Below, in pieces: positions 1-8,170 of a DNA stretch of 64,000 nucleotides. Made by a program: the position numbers and the translations under genes. The notes under the pieces are model-generated. The model worked only from the letters and a program-made list of their open reading frames with translations, was not told the origin of the DNA and ran no database searches. The stretch's first letter is position 1, and each line of letters starts with the position of its first letter. This DNA comes from ZAX-1 sp046533095 (lineage in GTDB: Bacteria; Bacillota; Clostridia; Lachnospirales; Lachnospiraceae), in contig JAJQRA010000023.1 in assembly GCA_046533095.1 (NCBI GenBank), positions 1 through 64,000 on the forward strand, given 5' to 3'.

Positions 1-100
1 ATAAAAGTGTTTTTGATTTTTTTCTTTTTTTTTTTTGAAACCCACCCCCCAAGGGTAAATTTTTTTTTCCCCCCCCCCCCCCCCCCCGAAAAACGATATT
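1..100. other. Homopolymer-rich window edge
   Basis: Bases 1-100 hold long T runs and C runs (about 36-86) with almost no other sequence. This is unlike anything else in the window. It may be a low-quality contig end or a genuine simple repeat. Reading the adjoining frame through it gives only Phe and Pro runs, so it should not be trusted as coding sequence. Confidence 0.7.
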
Positions 101-1254
101 TTTCAGTTGTTTCTGCTGTCGTCCACCCACCCCTTCCTTTGCATGGGGAATCGCAGATTAATAGCACGCTCCATTTCATACTGGCAAAGGAGTCCGCTCT
201 CTTAAACGGTCATATCCGGTTCATCATGCAACCCGACTACCCCTTTTTGTATGACCTGCTTTTTTCCATCGGGCACCAGACGCACCGTCCACAGCAGTCA
301 TCCGGTTTGACCATCGATCATATCTTATGTCTGGACAATGCAGAGACTATTTTGCCTGAATCCATGCAAGACGATACGATTTCTTCTTTAAAAACCTTAT
401 TGCTTCTTTTTACCTGCCCTTGTACCTATCGGCCTTACTACTATTACGACAATATTTCCGCCCATTTTAACAAGCTATCCCTTATGCCATACCTTATCTT
501 AACGAGCGAGTATGCTGTCATCTGCTCTTTCGATCGGAAACATGGCATCTGTTTTCATGAGCCAAATATGGTTTCTTCGTTCCATATGATGTTCGAAGCA
601 CAGCTTTCCTCTACTTCCCCACTTGCAAAAAAGCTCCCTACCGATACGATAGGCCCGGACTTCGTTGAGCATTTCGCTTCCCCTGCGGCACAGCCGTTCA
701 CGATGATACAGTCCGAGCCTTTGCTTCGCGTACTCCTTGAGCCTATTCATATCGAAAAATACACCGCCAAGCTTCCAAACAGAGAGCAGAATGTTTCCTT
801 CCTTTTAGACTCTCTTTACAGCTCCCTAGATTTCGAGGCTATCCCTGCTTCCTTTTTCAGTACTTTTACGGAAGATGGCGTTTTAAATTTTTTGAAAACC
901 GGAACGGTTTCAGAACTTCCATCTGCTTTCTTTTATCCTATGGAACTAGATGACTGCCTGTATTTGATTCGTAAAATGTACCTGCTCGCTCTGGATAAAC
1001 GGTTTTTTCTGTTAAAAAAGCCCCTCTCTACCCTATCGCCTTCTGTACATATTCAAATATCACCCTTTTCTTTGCGCCTATTGTTTTTGGATGTAAAAGG
1101 AGAATTACTGAGCTTGGTGATCGAAGAAAGGCGTATTGCAGGCAATTTTTTTCGATTCTCAGAATCCATGCAAAAGGCAGGGCTTCTTGCTACACCGCAA
1201 GAATCTGCCGACTTTCTGAAATCCGTTTTGGACAACCCACCCATTCGTAAATAG
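7..1254 (+). CDS. Hypothetical protein, 5' end unreliable or missing
   Basis: An open frame of 415 codons. The first ~30 residues come from the T/C homopolymer edge and are probably not real protein; believable sequence begins near base 100. The remainder (about 385 residues) is soluble-looking, with no signal peptide or membrane segment, rich in Leu/Phe/Ser. I do not recognise the family. The gene probably begins left of the window or has lost its own start. Part of it (bases 333-475, reading roughly LDNAETILPESMQDD) is duplicated at 5304-5446 downstream of a decayed ATPase gene, so the locus has been rearranged. No operon partner lies on the same strand nearby. Confidence 0.5.
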   Translation: MFLIFFFFFFETHPPRVNFFFPPPPPPEKRYFSVVSAVVHPPLPLHGESQINSTLHFILAKESALLNGHIRFIMQPDYPFLYDLLFSIGHQTHRPQQSSGLTIDHILCLDNAETILPESMQDDTISSLKTLLLLFTCPCTYRPYYYYDNISAHFNKLSLMPYLILTSEYAVICSFDRKHGICFHEPNMVSSFHMMFEAQLSSTSPLAKKLPTDTIGPDFVEHFASPAAQPFTMIQSEPLLRVLLEPIHIEKYTAKLPNREQNVSFLLDSLYSSLDFEAIPASFFSTFTEDGVLNFLKTGTVSELPSAFFYPMELDDCLYLIRKMYLLALDKRFFLLKKPLSTLSPSVHIQISPFSLRLLFLDVKGELLSLVIEERRIAGNFFRFSESMQKAGLLATPQESADFLKSVLDNPPIRK

Positions 1255-1285
1255 CATCATTTTGCAAAAAAGAATCCTCCGCTTG

Positions 1286-1423
1286 TGGCTAACATCATAA
1301 ACTTAAGAGCTAAAATATCGGAAATATATCGTACTATAACGCCTTCGTGCTGAAAACCATCAAAACCCTTGAAAAGTTAAATATCCATGCCATAAGGCAT
1401 GGATACTTAAAAAAACATTATAA
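1286..1423 (+). repeat. Left inverted repeat of an IS-like element
   Basis: About 138 bp matching the reverse complement of 2809-2942 at nearly 90% by eye. Shared blocks include ATCATAAACTTAAG, ATATCGGAAATATAT, GTACTATAA and TTGAAAAGTTAAATATCC. Each copy carries the hairpin CCATGCC-ATAA-GGCATGG. The two copies bracket a transposase remnant and an Rpn nuclease gene, which suggests the ends of a mobile element. Confidence 0.8.
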
Positions 1424-1546
1424 AAATATAAAAAATAAAAACAAACAACATATGGATAAAATCAAAATTTCGAGGCTTGATTATAGCCAAAATTCATTGC
1501 CATCTATCTTTCTCTCATAAAATTTGGAATGCTTTAGAGGAAGGAC
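1424..1546. other. AT-rich stretch without a gene
   Basis: A-rich sequence between the left inverted repeat and the transposase remnant. No ORF, hairpin or promoter could be supported here. Confidence 0.5.
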
Positions 1547-1879
1547 CTAAAATGTTCTTTTTAGATTCCTCTTATTTTTATTTGAGCTTCTAAATTCTCT
1601 TTTCTTCCCTTTGCTTTCGCAATATGGAAGGGAATATTTTTCCATGCTTTTTTGAAGTTTCTGTATCTGCTTCTCCCGCTTTTTTGGCTCTTCTTCTACC
1701 ATTGACCCAATAAGGGCTCTTTTAAATAATCCGATCTTATCGTCATTAGAAGAAAGCCGGAAAAGGTACTTGATCCCCATCCCCTTCAGCACATTTATCA
1801 GCTTCAGCCCGGGATATAAAATGACGTCAGCTTTTTTCATCTGTACAATAGCGACTGCTTCTGCTAGAAATATGCACAC
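1547..1879 (-). pseudogene. Remnant of an IS4-type DDE transposase
   Basis: A 110-codon frame. Residues ~20-45 read GIKYLFRLSSNDDK after a YPGLKLINVLKGMG segment. This matches the region of IS4-type transposases that follows the second catalytic Asp (pattern DRGYPS.ELI..L...GIKYL.R.). The catalytic DRG itself is not readable, and the C-terminal half is a Lys/Arg/Glu-rich stretch not typical of the family. A whole transposase is 350-450 residues, so this is a broken fragment. It lies between inverted repeats 1286-1423 and 2809-2942, which fits an old IS whose 5' part was lost or replaced by the Rpn gene. Family assignment is tentative. Confidence 0.4.
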
Positions 1880-1896
1880 AACAAATTCGGTGAGGG

Positions 1897-2718
1897 CTAT
1901 TTACCCTCACCGAGTTTGCGTTCTAATTCAGCAATGCGAGCTACTTGTTTCGCTATTGCAGAGTCTTTATCGGCAACAACGCTTTCCCATTTGGCGTTTG
2001 CGCGTTGCTCTCCGCGCTGCTCGGCGTTGTTCAATGCAGACGCTTCATTGTGCCGAGCAAGTGAACGCAGGCGTTCTGCTTCCTTGAACACAGGGGCTGC
2101 AACTACATCGCGATATGCTCCAATTGCTTGTGACATCTCCGGCACCTCCAATTCTTCAATCTTGGCTAAATCTTCCTCTGTCTTTGCAGCGAACAAAGAG
2201 AGCCAAAGCTCCAGTTTGTCGTCCGCTCCGACCTCTTGCGGTATCTTTGGCAACTCAAAATAATGCAGGCTCTGCTTGTCGGTCAGCCGAGTGTGACGGC
2301 GAACTTCCAACGCTTCATACTCTGAGTGAAAGCCGTCGTAGTCGGAGAACAAGTCAAAGGCAACTATGCTCACCACTATCGTGCGTGGCAGAGCCGAGTA
2401 GCAATTGCCCTCGCCGAGCGCGGACGAGAACTCACGCGCCCAATAGTACAGCGACCTTTCGGGATAGTCGCCCTCATTGGCAACCTGTACCTCCAAATCA
2501 ACACGCTGCCCATTCACAGCCATATTGATGTCGAGCCTACAGAACTTTTCGCCCAGTGCTTCAGGCGGGATTTCGGGGTTCGTTATCGCGAACTCCGTTA
2601 TACTTTCAAGTGATATGCCAAGCAACACGGCAACCAGCTTTTTCAACAATTCGGGGTACTTCACGAACAACATCTTAAAAAGTATGTCGTTTGTAAGTCT
2701 ATGTTCCAACAATTTCAT
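1897..2718 (-). CDS. Rpn family recombination-promoting nuclease / putative transposase
   Basis: About 273 residues. The N-terminus (MKLLEHRLTNDILFKMLF) and the core FCRLDINMAVNGQRVDLEVQ are typical of the Rpn / PD-(D/E)XK nuclease family transposases (PF12784). The Asp and the Glu-Val-Gln of the nuclease core are visible. The C-terminus is a coiled coil (AIAKQVARIAELERKL), as is usual in the family. I chose the ATG at 2718 because GAGAGGTGG sits just upstream; an in-frame ATG at 2736 would place that site inside the gene. Known Rpn proteins are endonucleases that raise RecA-independent recombination. It lies inside the inverted-repeat pair with a transposase remnant, so it may be cargo of, or an insertion into, an old IS. 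Confidence 0.85.
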   Translation of the reverse strand: MKLLEHRLTNDILFKMLFVKYPELLKKLVAVLLGISLESITEFAITNPEIPPEALGEKFCRLDINMAVNGQRVDLEVQVANEGDYPERSLYYWAREFSSALGEGNCYSALPRTIVVSIVAFDLFSDYDGFHSEYEALEVRRHTRLTDKQSLHYFELPKIPQEVGADDKLELWLSLFAAKTEEDLAKIEELEVPEMSQAIGAYRDVVAAPVFKEAERLRSLARHNEASALNNAEQRGEQRANAKWESVVADKDSAIAKQVARIAELERKLGEGK

Positions 2719-2808
2719 AAGCCACCTCTCTTTCATACATCATAGCACATATCTCTCGAAACTACAATGATTACCGGGCCTTCGACACTTGTCAATAACA
2801 TAACCTTA

Positions 2809-2942
2809 TAATGTTTTTTTAAATACCATGCCATAAGGCATGGATATTTAACTTTTCAAGGTTTTTGCTGGTTTTCAGCAAAAAGGCATTATAGTACTAT
2901 ATATTTCCGATATTTGAGTTCTTAAGTTTATGATGCTAGCCT
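2809..2942 (-). repeat. Right inverted repeat of an IS-like element
   Basis: Inverted partner of 1286-1423, including the CCATGCC...GGCATGG hairpin at about 2826-2843. The 1.66-kb interval between the outer ends would be the whole element. No clear target-site duplication is visible beyond the ends. Confidence 0.8.
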
Positions 2943-2943
2943 A

Positions 2944-2975
2944 TGGCGTATAAGCAACATCTTCCTTATACGCCA
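2944..2975. other. Perfect 11-bp hairpin next to the IS end
   Basis: TGGCGTATAAG (2944-2954) pairs perfectly with CTTATACGCCA (2965-2975) across a 10-base loop. There is no T run after either arm, so this is not a standard terminator. The rest of the interval up to 3067 shows no gene. Confidence 0.5.
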
Positions 2976-3067
2976 CAGTGCGCTCCTCCTGGAGGGGTTC
3001 TATGTCGGTGATGCGTTTATCATCAGATTCCCACACGGACAATTTACCTTACCGCAAATTGCCGAGG

Positions 3068-3670
3068 CTACCTATTATTTGCGACTAATACACGAAAAGC
3101 ATTGGTAAATGTGCTATCCTGTTCACTTGTCCGCTTTGTAAAGCCGCTGATTCTGACGTTGCTCATACGAATTTTCTTTGCATGATGCCTCTGTGCCAAT
3201 AAGCCCCCAATATTGCCGTCGTCATACACCATGCCATTCTGGTTGATAGGGATTGCCTTTCTCGCGAGGCACATAGCGGCGAGTCCGTAATCCTGCGTGA
3301 CGACAATATCACCGGGCTTCACCATATTCACAAGCGCAAAATCCACGCTGTCCGCACCCTTTGAAACGGTTATAGTAGTCGCCCCGTTCCGCTCAAACAC
3401 ATGTGATGTATCACACAGGATGATACACTCAATACCGTTTTCTTTGGCAATGCGAATCGTGATGTCCACCACAGGACAGCCGTCCGCGTCAATTAAAATT
3501 CTCATAGCAGCACACTTTCTCGTAGCTTTATCCGTACCTACTGTATCGGCAATAGCCCTTTTTTGTTCCAACAATTCTTGAATCAGCAAGGTTTTATCCA
3601 CATAGTAGTAGAAATTTTCAATCATCTTCCTAAAATCATCTATCCCGATCGGTAACGGTTTAAATGCCAT
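3068..3670 (-). CDS. YaiI/YqxD (UPF0178) family protein with fused ATPase-stub N-terminus
   Basis: Residues 56-200 are a full YaiI/YqxD family protein (DUF188, PIN-like fold): MRILIDADGCPVVD at its start, then CDTSHVF, SKGADSVDFALVN, GDIVVTQDYGLA and NIGGLLAQRH, all family hallmarks. Native members begin at the equivalent of Met56 (base 3505) and are about 150 residues. Here 55 extra residues precede it. The first ~38 (MAFKPLPIGIDDFRKMIEN..YYVDKT) are the start of an AAA-ATPase-like (PF09820) protein, with a good GAGGG ribosome site upstream of 3670. The site before Met56 is weak. So the ATPase start signals now appear to drive yaiI in frame. The biochemical role of the family is unknown. The hybrid could be a single translated protein or an internal-start gene. 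Confidence 0.75.
   Translation of the reverse strand: MAFKPLPIGIDDFRKMIENFYYYVDKTLLIQELLEQKRAIADTVGTDKATRKCAAMRILIDADGCPVVDITIRIAKENGIECIILCDTSHVFERNGATTITVSKGADSVDFALVNMVKPGDIVVTQDYGLAAMCLARKAIPINQNGMVYDDGNIGGLLAQRHHAKKIRMSNVRISGFTKRTSEQDSTFTNAFRVLVANNR
3557..3670 (-). pseudogene. AAA-ATPase-like N-terminal stub fused to yaiI
   Basis: The 38 codons from 3670 read PLPIGIDDFRKMIEN and YYVDKTLLIQELL, the characteristic opening of PF09820 AAA-ATPase-like proteins, where it precedes the Walker A region. Nothing else of that gene remains on this strand. A second, longer relic of the same family starts on the other strand at 3885. Confidence 0.65.
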
Positions 3671-3884
3671 ATGTTCCCTCTTATTTCCTTTGTTTTATTT
3701 TATCTATTTTTTATAAAATCATTTCCCATTTCTCTTTCGTTTCTGTTTGAACATGGAAACGATATTGTTTTTTCTATCATACTATATTTTTTCTATTTCT
3801 TCAACTTCTAGTTAGGAATGAAGTATTGGCTATGTGGCAACATGGCTGTACAATGAAGGGAGAAAATAGGAGGTGTAGCATATT

Positions 3885-5305
3885 ATGGGGGCTTATTTGA
3901 ATCCATCCAATAAGGGGTTTCGGGAAGCACTTAATTCGGAAATTTATGTAGATAAAACGAAAATGATAGCATACACCAATTCTGTGATTGATACAAAGCA
4001 AAAATATATTTGCGTCAGCCGACCGCGGAGGTTTGGAAAATCCATGGCGGCAGAGATGCTTGCGGCATATTATAGCCGTGGCTGCGATTCCAAAAAACTG
4101 TTTGAGCATTTGTATATTTGTGAAAATCCAACATATGAGAAGTATTTAAATCAATATGACGTACTTTTTTGAACATGCAGGAGTTTCTAAGCGCCACCGG
4201 AAAAATAGAGGATATGCTTGCACTTTTGAAAAAGTCGCTTTTGTGGGACATATTGAAAGCTTATCCTAATTATGATTATTTTGATAAAAACGATTTGATC
4301 CGTACGATACAAGATATCTTTCAGGAAACGAAGATTCCTTTTATCCTTAATTATAGACGAATGGGACTGTATTTCGACGAGTTTTCCATGACAAATTCTA
4401 GACAGTTGGCAGAATATGTTGGTTTTACCGAAGCGGAAGTCGTAGCACTTTGCAAAAAATACCAGATGGATTTTGACGAAACGAAGCGGTGGTATGACGG
4501 GTATCAATTTATAGGCGTTCCTTCCGTATACAGTCCACGTTCCGTTGTGGCAGCGATGCTTAGTGGCACCTTTGACGATTACTGGAATCAAACAGAAAGT
4601 TTTGAGGCACTTAAAATCTATATTGAGATGAACTTCGACGGATTAAAAGATACAATTATAGAATTACTGGCTAGCGAAAAGAAGAAGATCAATACCGGAA
4701 AATTCACAAACGACATGACAACGTTTATAAATTACAATGATGTTCTTACGCTTCTCGTTCATTTAGGCTATTTGGGCTATGATTTTGAAACAGAAGAAGC
4801 CTTTATTCCGAACAAGGAAATCACAGACGAATATGTGAATGCGATAGAGGGTGCAGGATAGAATGAAGTAATTGATGCGATTGCAACGTCTGATAAACTT
4901 TTAAAAGCCACTTGGAATCAAGAGGAAGATACCATTGCCGCCGGCGTTTGTTCGGCATACCTAAATACCTCGCGCCTGACGTATTCGGATGAAAATGCCC
5001 TTTCCTATACAGTAAGCCTTGCATACTACAGTGCCAGACAGTATTATACCATCATCCGGGAGCTGCCAACCGGAAAAGGTTTTGCCGACCTTGTATTTCT
5101 GCCACGAAAAGCACATATGGATAAGCCTGCAATGATTGTAGAACTAAAATGGGATAAATCGGCCGAGGGGGCAATTTATCAGATAAAGGGGAAGCAATAT
5201 GTGAAAGCCCTACAAGACTATAAAGGAAATCTGCTTTTAGTAGGGATCAATTACAGCAAGAAAAGCAGAAAACATGAATGCCTTATGGAAAAATATACGA
5301 TTTGA
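3885..5305 (+). pseudogene. Decayed AAA-ATPase-like / PD-(D/E)XK protein gene
   Basis: The gene is recognisable end to end. It starts MGAYLNPSNKGFREAL..IYVDKT, has the Walker A-like SRPRRFGKSMAAEML, the EFSMTN/RQLAEYVGFTE and RWYDGY blocks, and the C-terminal nuclease part KPAMIVELKWD and QIKGKQYVKALQDYKG (PF08011-like). At least three lesions break it. A T run near 4165 has lost one base (CTTTTTTG where the family needs TTTTTTTG to read FLNMQEF). The DEWD Walker B stretch (~4348) is out of frame and is joined directly to the EFSM motif, deleting about 60 residues. A TAG at 4859-4861 replaces what is normally Trp in GAGWNEVIDAI. It cannot make a full protein. Confidence 0.85.
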
Positions 5306-5446
5306 TAATGCAGAGACTATTTTCCCTGAATCCATGCAAGACGATACGGTTTCTTCTTTAAAAACCTTATTGCTGCTTTTTACCTGCCCCCTGTACTATT
5401 CGTCCTTGCTACTATTACGACAATATCTCCGCCCGTTTTAAAAAGC
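5304..5446 (+). pseudogene. Partial copy of the gene at the left edge
   Basis: About 143 bp matching bases 333-475 at roughly 90% identity by eye (shared blocks AATGCAGAGACTATTTT, GAATCCATGCAAGACGATAC, TTCTTTAAAAACCTTATTG). The copy begins exactly at the stop codon of the ATPase relic. It has no start codon and is not part of any gene. Confidence 0.8.
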
Positions 5447-5554
5447 GGAGGAACGCAAGTGGCTACGCCCACATCTAACTGCGCAGCGCAACCACTTGCT
5501 GTCCCCCCACTTCTGCTTTCTTTTAAGCTATTTACTTCTAAAGCATATAATCCT

Positions 5555-5726
5555 AGTTTTGACTTCCCCTATACCATAGATACCGAATAAGCATGGCAGT
5601 TTTGACTTCCCCTATACCATAGATACCGGATAAGCATGGCAGTTTTGGCTTCCCCTATACCATAGATACCGGATAAGCACGGCAGCTTTCACTTTCCCTA
5701 TACCATAGATACTGGATAAGCACGGC
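5555..5726. repeat. 43-bp tandem repeat, 4 copies
   Basis: Four head-to-tail units start at 5555, 5598, 5641 and 5684. Each contains CCCCTATACCATAGATACC (or a one- or two-base variant) and GGATAAGCATGGC. There are no spacers, so it is not a CRISPR array. It lies directly downstream of the sugar-binding protein gene. Confidence 0.9.
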
Positions 5727-5842
5727 AACTTTTACCAGCCATATAAGTTCCATGCAATTTACGGCAACTTTTACCAGCCATATAAGTTCTATGCAATTTA
5801 CGAAAGCTTTTACTAATCATATAAGTTCTGTGCAATTTCAGG
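5727..5842. repeat. 39-bp tandem repeat, third copy is the end of the binding-protein gene
   Basis: Units begin at 5727 and 5766. A third, more diverged copy (about 5804-5842) covers the last codons and stop of the binding-protein gene (5813). The shared core is CATATAAGTTC.(A/G)TGCAATTT, which on the minus strand encodes the terminal Ala-Gln-Asn-Leu-Tyr-Asp and stop. The intergenic copies are therefore duplications of the gene's 3' end. Confidence 0.85.
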
Positions 5843-6997
5843 ATCGTCAATATTGTCTGCTGTAAACCATTGGCATCCGGTATCAACATCTTGTACCGGC
5901 TGGCCAAGGGCCGCTTCTACACAAAGCTTTACGGTATTGTATCCGATGGCAACCGGAGCCTGTGTGATCGCACCGGCTAAGCGACCATCTTTTATTGCTG
6001 TTTTAATCACCGTACCGGAGTCAAAGCCAACGCCAACAACATCTTTGGCAAGGCGACCGATATTTTCATCGCCGGCAATCAAAGCTTCTGCAGCATGTGA
6101 GTTAGATCCATAGATAGCAACGGTTTCTTCTTTGTTTAATAAGTTCTGTGCATCAATTGTGGATAATGCCATATCAACTTTAGCCGGAACAAGTACTTCA
6201 ATTACAACATCGGCACCATCTGTACTTCCACCACATTTTCCAATAAAGAAGTCATTTCCTTCTACCGAAACAGTTTTTCCTTCGCTTTCTAGGATCGTCC
6301 TCATTTTATCAATAAACCCTGTACCTCTTAACGTAACGGATGCAGATGTATTATCCTGTGAAAGAACACCAATCCGAATCGGTGCGGTAGCTGCGACAAT
6401 TTTTTCTTTAATCAATGGATACGTATTGTCGGCTGCAATTTCTCCTGCCGCATAGTTGTCAGTTGCGGCATTTGCTACGATAGCTCCTGCCGGGGCATCC
6501 GGTACGCCGGAGTCGAATCCAACGATTGGAATCCCATTGTCAAGGGCAGTCTGAATTGCCTCTAAACATGATTCTGTACTAAGCGCCGCCAAACCGATTG
6601 CAGGTGGTGCATTATTAACCGCATTGTTTAATAGCTGTAATTGCTCTGCATATGCACTTTCATCAGCAGGTCCTTGGAAATCAACGGTTACGCCGAATTC
6701 TTCTGCCGCTTCATTTGCACCCTGTAGCACTGCTTGCCAATATTGATGCTGGAACCCCTTTGAAACTAAATAAATTGTTTTTCCGCTTAGTGGTGAAGTA
6801 TCTAAGGTTCTGCCTACGGTATCGGCATCATCCGTTGCTTCTTCCGCCGCATCATCTGCCACTTCTTCTGCCGGCCCTTCTACCTCGCTTGCGGGCGTTT
6901 CAGCCACTGCCGGTTCTTCTGTTTTCGCCTCGCCACAACCTACCAGTGCAGCAACCATTGCTACACACATAAAAGCACTTAAAAATCGTTTTTTCAT
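5813..6997 (-). CDS. Sugar ABC transporter substrate-binding lipoprotein (Peripla_BP_4 type)
   Basis: 394 residues. A signal peptide ends in the lipobox LVGC with lipid-attachment Cys21, followed by an acidic linker (about 22-62) and a periplasmic-binding-protein fold of the ribose/galactose class. Visible family features are SKGFQHQYWQAVLQGANEAA, NGIPIVGFDSGVP and GVGFDSGTVIKTAIKDG. It would hold a monosaccharide at the outer membrane face and deliver it to the permease encoded just upstream in the operon. GGGAGG precedes the ATG. The order ATPase-permease-binding protein is the rbsA/rbsC/rbsB logic with the binding protein last. The sugar is unknown; fucI/fucU in the neighbourhood make a deoxyhexose or pentose plausible. 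The 3' end is tandemly duplicated in the downstream flank. Confidence 0.9.
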   Translation of the reverse strand: MKKRFLSAFMCVAMVAALVGCGEAKTEEPAVAETPASEVEGPAEEVADDAAEEATDDADTVGRTLDTSPLSGKTIYLVSKGFQHQYWQAVLQGANEAAEEFGVTVDFQGPADESAYAEQLQLLNNAVNNAPPAIGLAALSTESCLEAIQTALDNGIPIVGFDSGVPDAPAGAIVANAATDNYAAGEIAADNTYPLIKEKIVAATAPIRIGVLSQDNTSASVTLRGTGFIDKMRTILESEGKTVSVEGNDFFIGKCGGSTDGADVVIEVLVPAKVDMALSTIDAQNLLNKEETVAIYGSNSHAAEALIAGDENIGRLAKDVVGVGFDSGTVIKTAIKDGRLAGAITQAPVAIGYNTVKLCVEAALGQPVQDVDTGCQWFTADNIDDPEIAQNLYD

Positions 6998-7134
6998 TAC
7001 AATTACCTCCCATTTCGTTGAATAATATATGATTATGTTTCACTGCTTCAAAAAAGAAGCAGCATGTTGCCTTATTTGGTGCTCGAACTTTACTATTTGC
7101 TTTGTAGCATTTCCACTGTACACAATTGTTTCCT

Positions 7135-8154
7135 TTAGTTCTTCTTTCTGCGGTTCCAAACATCGACAAATACAGCAATAATTAGGACGATACCAGTACC
7201 AACCTGTTGATAATGCGCCTGCAGTCCAATAAAGGGCAAGCCTGTTTTTAAAACCGACATAATAAATACGCCAATTAAAGTTCCGGCAACTGTACCATAT
7301 CCACCACTCATCGAGGTTCCGCCGATTACAACACCGGCAATTGCATCAAGCTCAAATCCGGCTCCTCCGCCGGGTAGGATTTGCGTGTAGATTGCGGCAT
7401 AGGAAATGCCTGCAAGCCCGGCCAATGTACCACTGATGACATATGCCATCGTCAAATATTTTTGCACCTTAACGCCGGATAGCCTCGTTGCCTCATAATT
7501 GCTCCCAAGTGCAATAATATAACGGCCAGAACGGGTTTTGTTTAAGAAAATCGCCATTGCAATTGCGATTACAATCAATAGGATAAATCCCGTAGGAATT
7601 AATATTTTCCCTGTTTCGGTCGTAATGTTAATCTTAAATATATTCCGATATCCGGCACCTACAGTACCCCCCTGCGGCCAAGTAGCAGGCTGTGCCCCTG
7701 TAAATACGGAGCCAAGGCCTTTTGAAAGCATCATCGTACCAAGAGTTGCAATAAACGGCGGAAGCCCCATATAGGCAACCATAAATCCATTTGCCAAGCC
7801 AAAGGCTGTGCCAATTACAATACCGACGATTAGGCATATCCAAATATTCACGCCATATTTTGCCGCAAGCGTACCTGCAATTAAGGCGGAACAGGTAAGG
7901 ACCGTACCAATGGAGAGATCGATCCCGCCGGTTACAATTGCAAAGGTTACACCAATTGCCATAAACCCAATGTAATAGACGGAGTCAAAAATATTAACCA
8001 GTGTGGAGTACTGAAAAAATTTATGGTTGATTGCTCCAAATAAAATGTATAGAACAATCAGCGCCAAGAGTGCAATGAGCCTTTGCGTCCCGATTGACTT
8101 AAGAAAAGGATTCGATTTTAACCCAATTGCTTTGTTTGTGTCCTTTTTTGACAT
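7135..8154 (-). CDS. Sugar ABC transporter permease (RbsC family)
   Basis: 339 residues with 8-10 hydrophobic segments. The BPD_transp_2 signature is clear: GVTFAIVTGGIDLSIG near residues 75-90, the cytoplasmic loop ALGSNYEATRLSGV, and GGTSMSGGYGTVAGTLIG. It forms the membrane channel of a ribose-type importer. It starts 16 bp downstream of the ATPase gene, behind AAGGGGGAA, and is followed by the binding-protein gene after 137 bp, so the three genes are one transcription unit. Confidence 0.93.
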   Translation of the reverse strand: MSKKDTNKAIGLKSNPFLKSIGTQRLIALLALIVLYILFGAINHKFFQYSTLVNIFDSVYYIGFMAIGVTFAIVTGGIDLSIGTVLTCSALIAGTLAAKYGVNIWICLIVGIVIGTAFGLANGFMVAYMGLPPFIATLGTMMLSKGLGSVFTGAQPATWPQGGTVGAGYRNIFKINITTETGKILIPTGFILLIVIAIAMAIFLNKTRSGRYIIALGSNYEATRLSGVKVQKYLTMAYVISGTLAGLAGISYAAIYTQILPGGGAGFELDAIAGVVIGGTSMSGGYGTVAGTLIGVFIMSVLKTGLPFIGLQAHYQQVGTGIVLIIAVFVDVWNRRKKN

Positions 8155-8170
8155 GATGTTATGTTCCCCC

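Noticed and set aside
5555..5842. Possible CRISPR array
   Set aside because: Units are contiguous with no variable spacers and no cas genes are nearby; it is a plain tandem repeat.
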